A DNA stretch of 64,000 bases from Actinopolyspora biskrensis (GCF_013408175.1 NZ_JACBYW010000003.1:434001-498000); one strand, 5' to 3'. Shown: positions 24,740 to 33,104, numbered from the stretch's first letter. Numbers and translations: made by a program. Notes: generated by a model not told the origin, from the letters alone.

Positions 24740-25534
24740 GTGAAACGTGCCTTACCCGGAAAAAAGCTGGTCATAACACTGGTCGTGCTGATCGGCCTGC
24801 TGCTGGCCGCCGACTTCGGCACGGCGGCCGTGGCCGAGAACCAGGTTTCGAAGAAGATGGGCGACAAGCTCGGGCTCGCCCGCGACCCGGCGGTGCGGAT
24901 CAACGGCTTTCCGTTCCTGACCCAGGCGATCCGCGGCGACTTCCGGGATGTGCGGCTGCGCGCCCCCGGAGTGGACATGGGCCCGGTCGAGGACGTGGAC
25001 CTGCAGGCCGATCTGCACCACGCGCGGGTCTCCACTTTCGCGATGCTGAACGGCGACTCGAGCAGAATCGACGTCGACGAGGTGGTCGGCCGCCTCCGGC
25101 TCGACGACGCCTCGCTCGGAGGGGTTCTGCCCGTCGACGACCTGCGCATCGCTCCCGCCGGTGACTCCGCGGGGGGAACGGCGAACTCCTCGGACTCCTC
25201 CGGCCGCGCCTCCACGGGAGTCCGGCTGGAGGGCACCGTGGACATCGCGGGAAGCACCAACAAGGTCGCCGTCACCGGTCAGCTCGTGCTGAACGACGAG
25301 GGCGGCATCCGGATCGAGCCGCGCGAACTCGACCTGGACAACAGCCGGGTCGGCTCCGTGGACCTGGCGAGCCGTTTCGAGCAGGCGATACTGCGCCGGT
25401 TCACGACTACACTCGATCCGGGAATGCTGCCCTTCACCGTGCGACCGACGGCGCTCCACGTCGAGCCGGGCGCGCTCGTGCTCGAGGGAACCGCCCGGAA
25501 CGTGACCGTCAACGGCGACGGAACCGTGAACTGA
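24740..25534 (+). CDS. DUF2993 (LmeA-like) membrane-anchored lipid-binding protein
   Basis: 264 residues. A single N-terminal hydrophobic segment (LVITLVVLIGLLLAADFGTA) is followed by an extracytoplasmic domain with the DUF2993 pattern (AENQVSKKMGDKLGL, VRINGFPFLTQAIRGDFRDV, a TLDPGMLPFTVRPTALHVEPG core). These have a TULIP/BPI-like fold; the mycobacterial relative LmeA assists lipomannan maturation. A Ser/Gly/Thr-rich insertion lies at about 143-157. The stop overlaps the next ATG by one base, so it is an operon with the thioredoxin gene (order as Rv0817c-Rv0816c). Confidence 0.85.
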   Translation: MKRALPGKKLVITLVVLIGLLLAADFGTAAVAENQVSKKMGDKLGLARDPAVRINGFPFLTQAIRGDFRDVRLRAPGVDMGPVEDVDLQADLHHARVSTFAMLNGDSSRIDVDEVVGRLRLDDASLGGVLPVDDLRIAPAGDSAGGTANSSDSSGRASTGVRLEGTVDIAGSTNKVAVTGQLVLNDEGGIRIEPRELDLDNSRVGSVDLASRFEQAILRRFTTTLDPGMLPFTVRPTALHVEPGALVLEGTARNVTVNGDGTVN

Positions 25535-26064
25535 TGTCGCCGGGCTGGTGGGCGCTGGCCGTCGCGGTGGCGGCGGCGCTCGCGCTCGGCGCGCTGCTGC
25601 GAACGCGGGAGGGCAGGATCACCAAGGGCAGGATCACCACCAGCGGCACCGGTCGCGGAGACGAGATTGGACGGGAGCGAACAGTGTTCGACCAGCTTCC
25701 CCCCGAGATAGCCGATGCGTTGCACGGCGCTCTCCGTGGTTCCGGGAAGGGTGAGAAGCCCGGGACCTCCTCGGAGGTTGCGGGCCCCGAAGGGGATGTG
25801 ACCCTGCTGCAGCTGTCCACCGCGTTCTGCGCCCCCTGCAGGCACACTCGCGTCCTGCTCTCCACGCTGGCCGAGCGGACGGCGGGCCTGCGGCACGTCG
25901 AGTTCGACCTCACCCACCGCCCGGAGTGGTCGAAGCCGTTGCGGGTGCACACCACTCCGACCACGCTCGCGCTCGACCCGGCAGGACGCGAGCTCTTCCG
26001 GGTGTCCGGGGTTCCGCGGCGGGACGGACTGGACACCGCGCTGCGCCCCCACCTCGCCCGCTGA
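25534..26064 (+). CDS. Membrane-anchored thioredoxin-fold protein (ThiX-like)
   Basis: 176 residues: an N-terminal hydrophobic helix (WWALAVAVAAALALGALL), a linker, then a thioredoxin fold with active-site CAPC (C99-C102) in LLQLSTAFCAPCRHTRVLLS and the cis-Pro loop HTTPTTLALDP. The domain faces outward if the helix is a Sec anchor. The likely role is thiol-disulfide exchange. It is coupled to DUF2993 (TGATG overlap) and precedes the sulfur operon. Corresponds to Rv0816c, called thiX by position. Confidence 0.82.
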   Translation: MSPGWWALAVAVAAALALGALLRTREGRITKGRITTSGTGRGDEIGRERTVFDQLPPEIADALHGALRGSGKGEKPGTSSEVAGPEGDVTLLQLSTAFCAPCRHTRVLLSTLAERTAGLRHVEFDLTHRPEWSKPLRVHTTPTTLALDPAGRELFRVSGVPRRDGLDTALRPHLAR

Positions 26065-26416
26065 CTGCAGGCAGAGCGGGGCGGGCCGTGCCCGTACCGG
26101 AACGACCCACTGCGGTGCCGCCGCCCCGGGAGCACCGCGGTGATCACCGAACGTGCTCGTCCGTACCGACGGATCCGTCCCACAGGGTGAACAATCTTTC
26201 CGACTGACGGTCGTGGCAGGTAATCTCCGGGGCGTGCACGTACTGCTGACCTCCAGGCGCGCGGTGGACCTGTGTCGCGTTGGGAGCAGCCTGTGTTGCA
26301 GGCGATGACCGGGCGGTAACGACACCGGACGCGAGCGGACCACACGTCCGCAGCCGGCGCGTTTCGCTGCCACGCCCGACGGACCCGACAGCACCGTCCA
26401 CCGGCCAGGAGGTCCC
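26065..26416. other. Intergenic region with promoter and leader peptide of the sulfur operon
   Basis: 352 bases. A -10-like TAATCT at 26221-26226 lies seven bases before the GTG of the leader peptide (26234). The stretch 26309-26416 between leader and DUF4395 can fold into small hairpins such as GCGGAC-CACAC-GTCCGC (near 26335), so attenuation is possible. There is an AGGAGG ribosome site just before ATG 26417. Confidence 0.6.
26234..26308 (+). CDS. 24-aa cysteine-rich leader peptide upstream of the sulfur operon
   Basis: GTG 26234 opens a 24-codon frame beginning MHVLLTSRRAVDLCR and ending SSLCCRR before TGA. It carries three Cys codons, two adjacent. It starts seven bases after a TAATCT -10 box, so it would be translated from a leaderless mRNA. 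The LTSRRAVDLCRV signature recurs in actinobacterial putative leader peptides ahead of sulfur-assimilation genes. In mycobacteria, leaderless polycysteine uORFs are known to attenuate downstream sulfur genes in response to cysteine. The first downstream genes are DUF4395, thiosulfate sulfurtransferase and sseC, matching that biology. Attenuation in this organism is inferred. Confidence 0.75.
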   Translation: MHVLLTSRRAVDLCRVGSSLCCRR

Positions 26417-26866
26417 ATGCCCACCGATGCCCGTGTCGATCCACGCGGTGTTCGATTCACGGCATGGGTCACCAGCGGCGTTCTCGCCGTCGGGCTGGCG
26501 ACGGGGAGCTGGCGCGTACTCGCGGCGCAGACAGCGTTGTTCGCGCTCTGCGCGTTCGTCGGACTGCGCACGAATCCCTGGGGTCACCTGTACCGGCGAA
26601 CGCTTCGACCTCGCTTGCGCGAAGCCCCCGAGCCGGAGAACGAGGATCCCGAACCGGTCCGCTTCTCCCAGGGGATCGGGTTCGCCTTCGCTCTGCTGGC
26701 CACTGTGGGGTACGCGGCGGGGTGGACCTCTCTCGGCATCGTCGCGAACGCGCTGGCCCTGGTGGCCGCACTGCTCAACGCCGCCTTCGGCTACTGCCTC
26801 GGTTGCCGGCTGTACCCGGTGGTCAGGCGGCTGGTAACCGCCGGATCACCCACCGAGACCCACTGA
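26417..26866 (+). CDS. DUF4395 membrane protein of the sulfur operon
   Basis: 149 residues with an N-terminal DPRGVRFTAWVTSGVLAVGL helix, a second helix pair, a short acidic cytosolic loop (EPENEDPEPVRFSQGIGFAF) and a C-terminal helix ending AFGYCLGCRLYP. The paired cysteines of the CLGC motif are characteristic of DUF4395 and suggest a redox or sulfur-handling role at the membrane. It is translated from ATG 26417 after AGGAGG. It is followed 38 bases later by the sulfurtransferase. Confidence 0.85.
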   Translation: MPTDARVDPRGVRFTAWVTSGVLAVGLATGSWRVLAAQTALFALCAFVGLRTNPWGHLYRRTLRPRLREAPEPENEDPEPVRFSQGIGFAFALLATVGYAAGWTSLGIVANALALVAALLNAAFGYCLGCRLYPVVRRLVTAGSPTETH

Positions 26867-26904
26867 GATTCCACTTCGCAGATACGAGCAAAAGGAGCCA
26901 CTCC

Positions 26905-27750
26905 ATGAGTCGTGAACAGGTCCTGGTCACAACCGACTGGGCCGAACAGAACCTGGACACCGACGGGGTCGTGTTCGCCGAGGTCGACGAGGACACCACG
27001 GCCTACGACAACGGACACATCAGGGGAGCCGTCAAACTCGACTGGCGCAACGAGCTGCAGGACCACGTCCGGCGCGATTTCGTCGGACGCGAGGACTTCG
27101 GCAAGCTGCTCTCCGCCAAGGGGATCTCGAACGACGACACCGTGGTCCTCTACGGCGGCAACAACAACTGGTTCGCCGCGTACGCCTACTGGTACTTCAA
27201 GCTGTACGGCCACAACGACGTCCGGCTGCTCGACGGCGGCCGCAAGAAGTGGGAGCTGGACGGCCGCGAGCTGACCAAGGACGTACCGGAGCGCCCGCGC
27301 ACCAACTACGTCGCCGCCGACCCCGACAACTCCATCCGCGCGTTCCGCGACGAGGTCGTGGACGCGATCGGCAACCGCAACCTCGTCGACGTCCGTTCGC
27401 CCGACGAGTTCTCGGGCAAGCTGCTCGCCCCCGCGCACCTTCCGCAGGAGTCGGCCCAGCGCGGCGGGCACATCCCCTCCGCCATCAACGTCCCGTGGAG
27501 CCGCGCGGCCAACGAGGACGGCACCTTCAAGTCGGACGACGAGCTGCGCAAGGTCTACAACGAGGCAGGGCTGGACGAGTCCAGGAACACCATCGCCTAC
27601 TGCCGGATCGGTGAGCGCTCCTCGCACACCTGGTTCGTGCTCCACGAGCTGCTCGGACACCAGGACGTGAAGAACTACGACGGATCGTGGACCGAGTACG
27701 GCTCGCTGGTGGGCGTGCCGATCGAGAACCCGAGCGAGCAGGAGGCGTGA
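26905..27750 (+). CDS. cysA: Thiosulfate sulfurtransferase (double rhodanese)
   Basis: 281 residues. Two rhodanese domains: the inactive N-terminal one (about 18-125; FAEVDEDTTAYDNGHIRGAV, VLYGGNNNWFAAYAYWYFKL) and the active C-terminal one (about 150-270; LVDVRSPDEFSGKLLAPAHL) with catalytic Cys233 in the loop CRIGERSSHTWF. It moves sulfane sulfur from thiosulfate to an acceptor. ATG 26905 follows AAAGGAG. It matches CysA2/SseA (Rv0815c) by sequence type and by the next gene sseC. In mycobacterial usage the name CysA is retained although it is not a sulfate transporter ATPase. Confidence 0.93.
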   Translation: MSREQVLVTTDWAEQNLDTDGVVFAEVDEDTTAYDNGHIRGAVKLDWRNELQDHVRRDFVGREDFGKLLSAKGISNDDTVVLYGGNNNWFAAYAYWYFKLYGHNDVRLLDGGRKKWELDGRELTKDVPERPRTNYVAADPDNSIRAFRDEVVDAIGNRNLVDVRSPDEFSGKLLAPAHLPQESAQRGGHIPSAINVPWSRAANEDGTFKSDDELRKVYNEAGLDESRNTIAYCRIGERSSHTWFVLHELLGHQDVKNYDGSWTEYGSLVGVPIENPSEQEA

Positions 27751-28055
27751 GCGTGACCAGTGGATGCGGAGCACCGGACCAGTCCGGCGCCGTGAGCACG
27801 GACACCGGTGACCAGACAGTCCTCGCGGGCAAGGTCCGCTCGGCCGGGCAGCCGGTCGGCGGGGCCTTCGTCCGCTTGCTGAATCCCTCCGGCGACTTCA
27901 CCGCCGAGGTCGTCACCTCCGACGAGGGGGACTTCCGGTTCTACGCCGCCGAGGGGACCTGGACCGTCCGGGCCCTGCACCGGGACGGCAGCGGCGAGTC
28001 CGCGGTCTCCCCCGAGGGGCCCGGTCTGCACCAAGTGGACATCTCGGTGGCTTGA
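27747..28055 (+). CDS. sseC: SseC-like DUF1416 protein
   Basis: 102 residues beginning MSVTSGCGAPDQSGA at GTG 27747, which overlaps the sulfurtransferase stop (GTGA). The rest is a beta-sandwich resembling a carboxypeptidase regulatory-like domain (TVLAGKVRSAGQPVGGAFVR, FTAEVVTSDEGDFRFYAAEG). DUF1416 proteins always accompany this sulfurtransferase in actinobacteria, and the N-terminal SGCGAP Cys is conserved. The exact role in sulfur metabolism is unknown. Confidence 0.9.
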   Translation: MSVTSGCGAPDQSGAVSTDTGDQTVLAGKVRSAGQPVGGAFVRLLNPSGDFTAEVVTSDEGDFRFYAAEGTWTVRALHRDGSGESAVSPEGPGLHQVDISVA

Positions 28056-28179
28056 TCGGAGAGTTCGGCGGCTCGGTCTGCGTAGGTGGTCGCTCGTGTG
28101 GTGTGCTTCGGTACCGCCCGCGCCGAAGCTTCCGAGCTCAGGCAGCGAGCGAACGCACCCGCCGAAGCTCTGCCGACGT

Positions 28180-28211
28180 CTCGTCCCGCTCGGGCGTCCG
28201 AGCGGGACGAG
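28180..28211. terminator. Strong bidirectional terminator hairpin
   Basis: CTCGTCCCGCTCGG (28180-28193), loop GCGT, CCGAGCGGGACGAG (28198-28211): a perfect 14-bp stem between the converging sseC and methyltransferase genes. It should stop transcription from both sides. Confidence 0.8.
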
Positions 28212-28234
28212 TTGCTCCGCCCCCCCCGGGAACG

Positions 28235-28987
28235 TCAGCGGTCCTGGGCCCACCTGGAGCGCAGCAGGGCGAACGCCCGTTCGTCGCGGTCCTGCGCCGC
28301 GGGATCGGAATCGGTGCGGCAGCCGACCGTGGTGAAGTCGAGCACCTCCCAGCCGGTGCGTTCGAAAAGCCTGCGCAGCCCCGCTTCCGAGAAGATCCAG
28401 TAGTTCGTGGAGTCGTTGTTGGCCTCGGTCGGGTGCAGCAGATAGGCGACGGGCTGCTCGGCCAGCCGGGTCCCGTGGTCCGGGCTGAGTTGTGCTATCC
28501 GCGTGGACACGAAGCAGAGATCGCTGCGCCGGGCGAGCGTCTCCAGCACGTAGAACGGGTTCCTGAGGTGGTACAGCAGCCCGAGGAACAGCACGGCCCC
28601 GTAGTGCTCCGCGGGCAGCGCGAACTGGCTGTCCAGGTCCACATCGTGGATCTCCGCGGAGGAGCCGAGGTCCTCGGCCAGCAACCGCGCACCACGTAGC
28701 CGGTTGTAATTGGGAGCCGCCGTGTCCACCACGTCGATGTGGCAGCCCAGCTCCGATTCCAGGAAGAACCCCAGATCCCCGTCGGCCGCCCCGATGTCGG
28801 CGATCCGGCTTCCGGCCAGCCCTCCGAACACGTTCCTGTTCTCCCCGGAAAGCAGACCGTCCAGGTGCAGCACGTTGGCCAGCGTGTCGAAGGGGTACCA
28901 GTCGAAACCGGCGTCGATCTCCTGCTTGCGCGCGAGCAGCCATTCCCGGTAGGAAAGCGCCTTGTCGCGCAGCGTGGCGAACTCCAT
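28235..28987 (-). CDS. SAM-dependent methyltransferase, CmoB/DUF1698-like
   Basis: 250 residues from ATG 28987 (MEFATLRDKALSYREWLLAR). The class I fold shows motif I SRIADIGAADGDLGFFLES, an acidic second strand IDVVDTAAPNYNRLRGA, HDVDLDSQFALPAEHYGAVL and motif IV FLGLLYHLRNPFYVLETLA. The DIGAADG and LYHLRNP motifs recall the tRNA wobble-uridine carboxymethyltransferase-like family (CmoB/DUF1698) but the substrate is not assured. The frame continues upstream without a ribosome site and over the next divergent gene, so the short start is used. Confidence 0.75.
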   Translation of the reverse strand: MEFATLRDKALSYREWLLARKQEIDAGFDWYPFDTLANVLHLDGLLSGENRNVFGGLAGSRIADIGAADGDLGFFLESELGCHIDVVDTAAPNYNRLRGARLLAEDLGSSAEIHDVDLDSQFALPAEHYGAVLFLGLLYHLRNPFYVLETLARRSDLCFVSTRIAQLSPDHGTRLAEQPVAYLLHPTEANNDSTNYWIFSEAGLRRLFERTGWEVLDFTTVGCRTDSDPAAQDRDERAFALLRSRWAQDR

Positions 28988-29119
28988 GTGAATCCTGTCT
29001 CTCCCGCGTGAGCACCGGTGCCGCTGAGCACCGAAACGCGATCCCCTGAGTCGTTGTCCGCCCAGATCATGCCTCAGGCCACACCCCACGACGCGCGGGT
29101 GGTGGTTATGCTTTCGGGC

Positions 29120-29230
29120 ATGACCCTCATCGACTTCCTGCACTACGGTCTGGTCAGCCTGGTGGCAATCGCCGCCATCGCCACTGTGTGGTTCGCCTTC
29201 TACGTGGTGTATCGGCTGCACAGCGACTGA
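29120..29230 (+). CDS. 36-aa single-pass membrane protein
   Basis: ATG 29120 opens MTLIDFLHYGLVSLVAIAA followed by ATVWFAFYVVYRLHSD. It is one strong transmembrane helix with a basic/acidic tail, a plausible small membrane peptide directly ahead of the nitrobindin-like gene (68 bases). A start four codons earlier (MLSG) is possible. The ribosome site is weak. Hydrophobic pattern and clean ends argue for a gene; function unknown. Confidence 0.5.
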   Translation: MTLIDFLHYGLVSLVAIAAIATVWFAFYVVYRLHSD

Positions 29231-29297
29231 CTCCCGTTCGAGGGACCCGGGGGTCAGGCTGCGACTTCCGCGAGGAGACGCGGTAGTCTCGGCAGCG

Positions 29298-29972
29298 ATG
29301 TCTGCCACCCCCAACCAGCCGTCCGAACAGCCCGGTCCGTCCAACGGTCAGCCGCAGCCCGGCAGCGGCGACGAGGCGGTGCGCGCCCAGGCCGAGCGCG
29401 CCGAGAAGACCCGTGGGCGCAACATTCCCGAGTTCGACGATCTCCCCGGCGTCGGGGACACCGCGAACCTGCGCATGGGTCCCGACCTCGACGACGCCTG
29501 CCTCGGGCTGCTTCCGCTGATCGGTGTCTGGCGCGGTGAGGGCGAGGCGAACCACCCCTCGTTGGACGAGAAGTACCGCTTCCTCCAGCAGGTCACGTTC
29601 GCCCACGACGGCAGGCCCTTCCTCTACTACGAAAGCCGGGCTTGGAAGCTGGACGGCGAAGGCGGCAACGTCGTGGAGCCCGCCTTCCGCGAGCTCGGCT
29701 GGTGGCGGCCCCAGCCGGACGACAGCATCGAGCTGCTGATCGTGCACTCCTCCGGGATCGCGGAGATGTTCTTCGGCAAGCCCCGCAACCAGACCAGCTG
29801 GGAGCTCGCCACCGACGCGGTGCTGCGCACCCCGACGGCCGAGGACGTGACCGCGGCGAGCCGCCTGTACGGGGTCGTCGAGGGATCGCTGGCCTACGTC
29901 GAGGAGCGCGCCACCTCCGAGCACGAGCTCCAGCCCCGGCTGTCGGCCAAGCTGGAACGGGTAGTGGGCTGA
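29298..29972 (+). CDS. Ferric nitrobindin-like protein (FABP-type barrel) lacking the heme His
   Basis: 224 residues. A Gln/Pro-rich N-terminal tail (1 to about 50) precedes the ten-stranded barrel with the family signature GVWRGEG (76-82), FLQQVTFAHDGRPFLYYESR, FRELGWWRPQPDDSIELLIV and SGIAEMFFG. In nitrobindins a His in a QPHLSA-like motif near the C-terminus ligates heme iron; here the motif reads ELQPRLSAKL with Arg214 in that place. It therefore belongs to the subgroup expected not to bind heme in the standard way. Corresponds to Rv0813c by order. Role unknown. Confidence 0.85.
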   Translation: MSATPNQPSEQPGPSNGQPQPGSGDEAVRAQAERAEKTRGRNIPEFDDLPGVGDTANLRMGPDLDDACLGLLPLIGVWRGEGEANHPSLDEKYRFLQQVTFAHDGRPFLYYESRAWKLDGEGGNVVEPAFRELGWWRPQPDDSIELLIVHSSGIAEMFFGKPRNQTSWELATDAVLRTPTAEDVTAASRLYGVVEGSLAYVEERATSEHELQPRLSAKLERVVG

Positions 29973-30030
29973 GCCAACCGCTCAGTCGCTTCCTACCAGG
30001 AGCTTCCAGCGGTAGGGCTGTATCCGACGT

Positions 30031-30171
30031 GAGCGCTTCAGCCTGTGCAGGACGAGGAGATCCGGTGCGTGAGTCGGATGCGTCGCACGGCCGGGCCGCT
30101 CGCCGCGTAGGTGGCTACTCAAGAGCGGCCCAACACAGCAAGGCGCCGACTCACGTGACGGCTGAGCAACC
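30031..30171 (+). repeat. Dispersed structured repeat, type A, copy 2
   Basis: Same element as 17935-18068. Arms GTGAGTCGG (30069-30077)/CCGACTCAC (30146-30154) and GGGCCGCTC (30093-30101)/GAGCGGCCC (30123-30131). Apex GTAG-GTGG-CTAC (30107-30118). It lies between the converging nitrobindin-like and pabC genes. The tail GCAACCACCC resembles the tail of type B copies. Confidence 0.85.
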
Positions 30172-30201
30172 ACCCACGACAGCCGAGCCGCCGAACCCCT
30201 G

Positions 30202-31050
30202 TCAGTACTGGGATTCGTAGAGTTTGCTGATCCTGTCGTGCAGCTCGGGGTCCGCTTCGAGCGCCGCCCCGTCCACCGTGTGCACCTGGACGATCCTGCG
30301 GATGCTGGAGGCCAGCCACACCCCGTCGGCCCGGTGGAGCCGTTCGACGGAGACGGGCTCCACAGCGGTCCGCCACCCGGCCTCGGAAGCGGCTCCGAAC
30401 AGGGCCCCCTGGGTGGTGCCGCGCAGGATCCCCGCGCTCGGGGGTGTCGTGACGAGGGTGTCGCCCTCGGCCAGCACCACGTTCGAGGTGGGGCCTTCCA
30501 GCACCGAGCCGTCGGTGGCCGTGAACACGACCTCGTCGGCCCCACGCCGTTCCGCTTCCCGCAGGGCGGCCATGTTCACCGCGTAGGACAGCGTCTTGGC
30601 CGAGAGGAGCAGCCAGGGCGCGCGTTCCATCATCCCCGGGTCGATTCCGCGTTCCAGCGTCACGACCGAGATCCCCTCGGCCCTCTTGCGCAGCAGTTCC
30701 GCGGAAAGCGACTGTCCGGAGGCGAAGGCCGTGGGGGTCCCGTCACCACCGTCGACCCCCCGGGTGCAGACCAGCTTCAGCGCCAGCTCGGACTCCGCGT
30801 CCCACGGCCACCGGTCCGTCACCGCACGCACGGCGCGCTCCCAGTCCGCGCGTTCCGGGAGCGTCATGTCCAGCAGCCGGGCGGAACGTTCGAGCCGGTC
30901 CAGATGGGCTTCCAGTTCCCGCGGACGACCGTCGACCACCAGGATCGTCTCGAAAACGCCGTCACCGCGCTGGACACCGAGATCGTCGGCCCGCAGCAGC
31001 GGGCTCTCCGGGTCGACGAGGCTGCCGTCGAGCAAAGCCAGAACACGCAT
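30202..31050 (-). CDS. pabC: Aminodeoxychorismate lyase (class IV PLP enzyme)
   Basis: 282 residues of the fold-type IV PLP family: RADDLGVQRGDGVFETILVV at the N-terminus, the Schiff-base lysine in WLLLSAKTLSYAVNMAALRE, the conserved GADEVVFTATDGSVLEGPTSN and a GILRGTTQGALF phosphate-binding loop. It would split aminodeoxychorismate to p-aminobenzoate for folate; branched-chain or D-amino-acid transaminase homologues are alternatives, but length and the Rv0812-like position favour PabC. ATG 31050 lies six bases after TAGGCT, so it is probably leaderless. Confidence 0.85.
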   Translation of the reverse strand: MRVLALLDGSLVDPESPLLRADDLGVQRGDGVFETILVVDGRPRELEAHLDRLERSARLLDMTLPERADWERAVRAVTDRWPWDAESELALKLVCTRGVDGGDGTPTAFASGQSLSAELLRKRAEGISVVTLERGIDPGMMERAPWLLLSAKTLSYAVNMAALREAERRGADEVVFTATDGSVLEGPTSNVVLAEGDTLVTTPPSAGILRGTTQGALFGAASEAGWRTAVEPVSVERLHRADGVWLASSIRRIVQVHTVDGAALEADPELHDRISKLYESQY

Positions 31051-31239
31051 AACAGCAGCCTAGTAGGAGTTCGTCGACCCGGCCGCCGTAGGTTCGCGGA
31101 GGGATCCCGTCCTCCGGGGTGAGCGGTGCCCTTGGGCCCGCGGCGGCGAGCCGCGCACGCCCGAACAGGTCGTACCGGTCAACGCGGTCGTACGATCGTG
31201 GAGAGCAGCACAGGGACACGACCACAACGGGAGCATGCC

Positions 31240-31797
31240 GTGACCGACCGGGGAGCTCGCACGGCTCGGGACGACGAGCTGGCCGCGAACGACACACCAG
31301 CCGACGGCGGCACCGGACACGACGGAGCGCTCGAGGGCGAACCGGCGCTCCGCAACACACTGCACCGGCGCGGTATGCGCATGACCCCCCAGCGGCAGCT
31401 GGTGCTCGACTCCGTGCGCGAACTGGAGCACGCCACCCCGGAGCAGGTGTGCAAGCACATCCAGCGGACGGCCCCCACGGTCAACATAACCACCGTCTAC
31501 CGTGCGCTCGACCTGCTGGAGGAGCTCGGACTGGTCCGGCACACTCACCTGGGGCACGGTGCGCCCACCTACTCGGTCGAGGAGCACGAGCACGTGCACC
31601 TGGTCTGCCATCGTTGCGGTGACATCGACGAGGTGCCGTGCGAGCTGCTCGACGGCCTGGGCGAGTCGCTCGACCGGGAACGCGGATTCGCCCTGGACGC
31701 GACCCATCTCGCCCTGTCCGGCACCTGCGGCCGGTGCCGCACCGCCGGGGAGGAGGGCCGGGACTCCTCCGAGAGCCGGTCCTCCCGGGACACGTGA
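31240..31797 (+). CDS. Fur-family metalloregulator
   Basis: About 185 residues. An Ala/Asp-rich N-terminal tail precedes the winged helix (about 36-100; LHRRGMRMTPQRQLVLDSVR, TVNITTVYRALDLLEELGLV). The metal and dimer domain has EEHEHVHLVCHRCGDIDEVP (His116/118/120, Cys123/126) and a second structural CxxC (Cys163/166). With both CxxC pairs a structural zinc site is expected. Whether it senses Fe, Zn or peroxide cannot be told. GTG 31240 (after GGGAG) is chosen; further upstream codons are open but unconserved-looking. It precedes the Fe-S-related ygfZ. Confidence 0.82.
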   Translation: MTDRGARTARDDELAANDTPADGGTGHDGALEGEPALRNTLHRRGMRMTPQRQLVLDSVRELEHATPEQVCKHIQRTAPTVNITTVYRALDLLEELGLVRHTHLGHGAPTYSVEEHEHVHLVCHRCGDIDEVPCELLDGLGESLDRERGFALDATHLALSGTCGRCRTAGEEGRDSSESRSSRDT

Positions 31798-31867
31798 ACC
31801 GTCGTCTGCGTCCCCGTTCGGTCCGGACGCCGAACGGAGCCTTCGCAACAACCGCCGAGGAGCGGAA

Positions 31868-33016
31868 TTGAACTCACCTTTGCTCGAACTGCCGGGCGCG
31901 GTCCCCGCGCCGGACGACTCGCCGGACTCGGGAGTGCCGTGGCACTTCGGCGACCCGTTCGGCGAACAGCGCGCGGCCGTCCGCAACGCCGTCGTGGTGG
32001 ACCGCTCGCACCGCCAGGTCATCGCCGTGCCCGGCGAGGAACGTCTGAGCTGGCTGCACCTGGTGCTCTCCCAGCACCTCACGGAGCTGGCCGAGGACCG
32101 GGGAACCGAGGCGCTCGTGCTGGACAACCAGGGCCGGGTGGACAGTCACATGCTGGTGGCGCACCACGACGAGGTCGTCTACCTGGACTGCGAGGCGGGA
32201 TCCACCGCCACCAGCGCGCTGCCCAGCATGGGCACGGACGGCACGCAGTCGCTCGTGGAGTACCTGGAGGCGATGCGGTTCTGGTCCGCGGTCGAACCGC
32301 GCGACGCCACCGACGAGTTCGCCGTGTTCACGGTCATCGGCCCCGAGGCGACCGGCGTGCTCGAAGAGGCCGGGGTGACCGAACCGCCCACCGAGCCCTA
32401 CGGGATCGCCGCGCTGCCCGGGGGCGGGCTGGTCCGGCAGGTCCCGTTCCGGCAGGTCTACACCGCCGATCTGCTGGTCCCCCGGGAGTCGATGGTCGAC
32501 TGGTGGATGCGGCTGACCGGCGGCGGAGCCCGCAGGGCGGGAACCATGGCCTACGAGGCGCTGCGGGTCGAGGCCCTGCGCCCCCGGGTGGGGATGGACA
32601 CCGACGAGCGGTCCATCCCGCACGAGCTGGGGTGGATCCACACTGCCGCCCACGTGGCCAAGGGGTGCTACCGCGGCCAGGAAACGGTGGCCAAGGTGCA
32701 CAACGTGGGCAAGCCTCCGCGTCGGATGCTGCTGCTGCACCTCGACGGTTCGCTGGAGATACGCCCCGAAACGGGTGATCCGGTGCATCGCGGGGAGCGT
32801 TCCGTGGGCCGGGTGGGCAGTGTCGTGCTGCACCACGAACTCGGTCCGGTGGCCCTTGCGCTGTTGAAGCGTTCGGCCCCGGTCGACGAGCAGTTCACGG
32901 CCGGTGACGCCGAGCAGGAACGGGCCGTCGCCGCCACGGTCGATCCCGACTCGGTCCCCCCGGACACCGGGGAACCGCCGGGGCGGGTGGCCGTGCAGGG
33001 GCTGCGCGGGCAGTGA
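31868..33016 (+). CDS. ygfZ: Folate-binding YgfZ/GcvT-like protein
   Basis: 382 residues with the aminomethyltransferase-like fold and the diagnostic YgfZ loop KGCYRGQE (Cys267) in HTAAHVAKGCYRGQETVAKV. Other matches are RVDSHMLVAHHDEVVYLDCE-type strands and RVGMDTDERSIPHELGW. YgfZ uses folate and its cysteine to help maintain [4Fe-4S] enzymes. The start is TTG 31868 after GAGGAGCGG, 70 bases after the Fur gene. Matches Rv0811c. The Glu/Pro-rich tail of about 35 residues is an extension. Confidence 0.9.
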   Translation: MNSPLLELPGAVPAPDDSPDSGVPWHFGDPFGEQRAAVRNAVVVDRSHRQVIAVPGEERLSWLHLVLSQHLTELAEDRGTEALVLDNQGRVDSHMLVAHHDEVVYLDCEAGSTATSALPSMGTDGTQSLVEYLEAMRFWSAVEPRDATDEFAVFTVIGPEATGVLEEAGVTEPPTEPYGIAALPGGGLVRQVPFRQVYTADLLVPRESMVDWWMRLTGGGARRAGTMAYEALRVEALRPRVGMDTDERSIPHELGWIHTAAHVAKGCYRGQETVAKVHNVGKPPRRMLLLHLDGSLEIRPETGDPVHRGERSVGRVGSVVLHHELGPVALALLKRSAPVDEQFTAGDAEQERAVAATVDPDSVPPDTGEPPGRVAVQGLRGQ

Positions 33017-33104
33017 GCGCCAGGAAGTCCCGCTCCCGCGATCCCCGGCGGCCGGATGGGCTGCGGGGGATCGGCGGAGCCGCCCGCTGTGCCAAGATCG
33101 GAGT

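Noticed and set aside
28062-28110. Further inverted type B tail (GGCGGCTCGGTCTGCGTAGG)
   Set aside because: Some similarity to the type B tail in reverse, but too short and too diverged to claim as a copy.
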